A stretch of DNA of 7,230 nt from Candidatus Omnitrophota bacterium (GTDB lineage Bacteria; Omnitrophota; Omnitrophia; Omnitrophales; Aquincolibacteriaceae): assembly GCA_023819025.1 (NCBI GenBank), contig JAMWDC010000101.1:1-7230 (forward strand), given 5' to 3'. Position numbers and translations under genes: made by a program. Below are positions 6,406 to 7,230 of this stretch, in pieces; position 1 is the first letter of the stretch; every line of letters starts with the position of its first letter. Below the pieces are notes generated by a model, which had not been told where the DNA came from, ran no database searches, and saw nothing but the letters and a program-made list of their open reading frames with translations.

Positions 6406-6780
6406 TCCGAGTTTCGACTCTATGGTATCTTTGTATGGCTGTTGGCACATACCCTTTCTCCACGAATGCAGGTGGCTGCTTTCGAAACCCGCGGTGTCAA
6501 GTCTTTCTACCTTGAATTTGAACTTGATCGTTCGCATTTCCGAAGGGTGATGCGGGGAATGCGGGCTTTGGCGCTCGATGGATTTAATATTACTGGCCCC
6601 TACAAAGAGGAGGTCGTAGGTTATTTAGACGGTATGACGTCCGAAGCCAAGGCAATCCGGGCGGTGAATACGGTTTTTCGAAAAGGTAACCGGTGGATTG
6701 GTGCCAATACGGATGTTGACGGCTTTTTAACTTCGCTTGTCGGTGAAGGAAAGTTCTGTCCGCGGGGAAAGAAAATCTAA
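6367..6780 (+). pseudogene. aroE: Degenerate, truncated shikimate dehydrogenase fragment
   Basis: A 137-codon frame (GTG 6367, TAA 6778-6780). From about 6409 it aligns with the N-terminal, substrate-binding domain of shikimate dehydrogenase, the NADPH-dependent enzyme that reduces 3-dehydroshikimate. RLYGIF (17-22) and HTLSP (28-32) match the start of the domain. Then come FNITGPYKEE with Lys80 at the catalytic position, AVNTVF (99-104), and ANTDVDGF with Asp116 at the catalytic position. Conserved sites are eroded. The family G(N/W)P is VWL (23-25), the MHNAAF-type segment is MQVAAF (34-39), VTxPxK is ITGPYK (75-80), and the Gly of GAVNT is Arg98. The frame stops right after GKFCPRGKKI, exactly where the NADP-binding Rossmann domain with GxGGxxRA should begin, and that domain is absent downstream. 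Intact enzymes have about 270-290 residues. The first 14 codons look unrelated and no ribosome site was seen. A working product is unlikely. Confidence 0.75.
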
Positions 6781-7230
6781 CCCAAGACACCTGGCTTTCC
6801 ACGCAACAACAATGGCTGGAGATTTATCGTTCCTGTTTTCCCACCGAGTTGTTCGAAATGAAGGATCAACCCGTTCGATCAACGCCGATCAATCGGTATC
6901 AACGGGATGGTTATCGGATCGAGACGGTAATCTTCGAATCGTTATGGGGCTGGGAGGTGAACGCCCATCTCTGTATCCCGGATGGAAAAGGACCTTTTCC
7001 AGCGGTGATCTTCCCAACCGGACATTCCGCTAAAGTAAATTCCCATTATCAACTTCCACCGGTTCTCTTTGCGCTCAATGGGTTTATTGCAATCACTTTC
7101 GATTCGCCGGGACAAGGCGAAAAAGCGCCGGGCAGCGATCACTTCAACCAAGGAATAGCCTGTACGCTAACCGGACTATGGTCAGAGACATTCTTTTTGA
7201 TGGACGCCTTACATGCAATCGACTACCTGG
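6747..7230 (+). CDS. Acetylxylan-esterase-like alpha/beta hydrolase, 5' end missing, runs off the right edge
   Basis: An open frame runs from after TGA 6744-6746 to the window end. From about 6789 it resembles the large acetylxylan esterase/dienelactone hydrolase-like group (Abhydrolase_7 style). It has a Trp-rich N-terminal segment (WLSTQQQWLEIY), RDGYRIETVIFES, and a WEVNAHLCIPDGKGPFPAV stretch. The oxyanion-type GHSA follows (7020-7031), then a strand and DSPGQGE (7101-7121), and GLWSETFFLMDALHAIDYL near the edge. The GxSxG elbow and the rest of the triad would lie beyond 7230, so activity cannot be judged. No good start exists: the family N-terminus begins upstream of the first ATG (6858), no ribosome site precedes it, and the first part overlaps the aroE remnant in another frame. 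It is probably a 5'-truncated gene joined to aroE by rearrangement or misassembly. The family call is fairly secure; substrate is unknown. Confidence 0.65.

Noticed and set aside
6737..7033. 98-codon plus-strand frame overlapping the partial hydrolase
   Set aside because: Its translation resembles nothing, while the neighbouring frame matches the hydrolase family throughout.

Overview
All supported genes in this window lie on the + strand. The core, about 216 to 6235, is a compact branched-chain amino acid cluster: an exported alpha/beta-hydrolase-like protein, ilvB, ilvN, ilvC and leuA. A textbook sigma70-type promoter at 142-169 probably drives it. The sequence is bacterial, with Shine-Dalgarno sites, short spacers and moderate GC. 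No marker gene fixes the taxon. The gene order and protein style would fit a deep-branching, mostly uncultured, Gram-negative-type lineage such as Omnitrophota, but that is only a guess.

Layout. 1-215: the open end of an unrecognised reading frame, followed by or overlapping the promoter. 216-1022: a signal-peptide protein with an alpha/beta-hydrolase fold whose nucleophile elbow carries Asp and which lacks the usual catalytic His. Its stop codon overlaps the ilvB start as ATGA. 1019-2722: ilvB, acetolactate synthase catalytic subunit. 2723-2986: an unusually long spacer with an A-rich 18-bp tandem repeat and a doubtful 47-codon frame. 2987-3544: ilvN, regulatory subunit with a lysine-rich tail. 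3638-4642: ilvC, class I ketol-acid reductoisomerase. 4682-6235: leuA, 2-isopropylmalate synthase. 6236-7230: a disrupted region holding an N-terminal-domain-only, degenerate aroE fragment that runs straight into a 5'-incomplete acetylxylan-esterase-like hydrolase, which continues past the right edge.

How the genes work together. IlvB with IlvN condenses pyruvate (or pyruvate and 2-oxobutyrate) to acetohydroxy acids. IlvC rearranges and reduces these to dihydroxy acids on the way to valine and isoleucine. LeuA diverts 2-oxoisovalerate, the valine precursor, towards leucine. The remaining steps (ilvD, ilvE, leuB, leuCD) are not in the window. The IlvN residues that bind valine in the E. coli homologue are present, so valine feedback is expected. 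No T-box, leader peptide or attenuator was seen ahead of the cluster.

I did not find a convincing undescribed system. The points most worth checking are the aroE/hydrolase junction (real rearrangement or assembly chimera), the probable pseudoenzyme co-translated with ilvB, and the ilvB-ilvN spacer.
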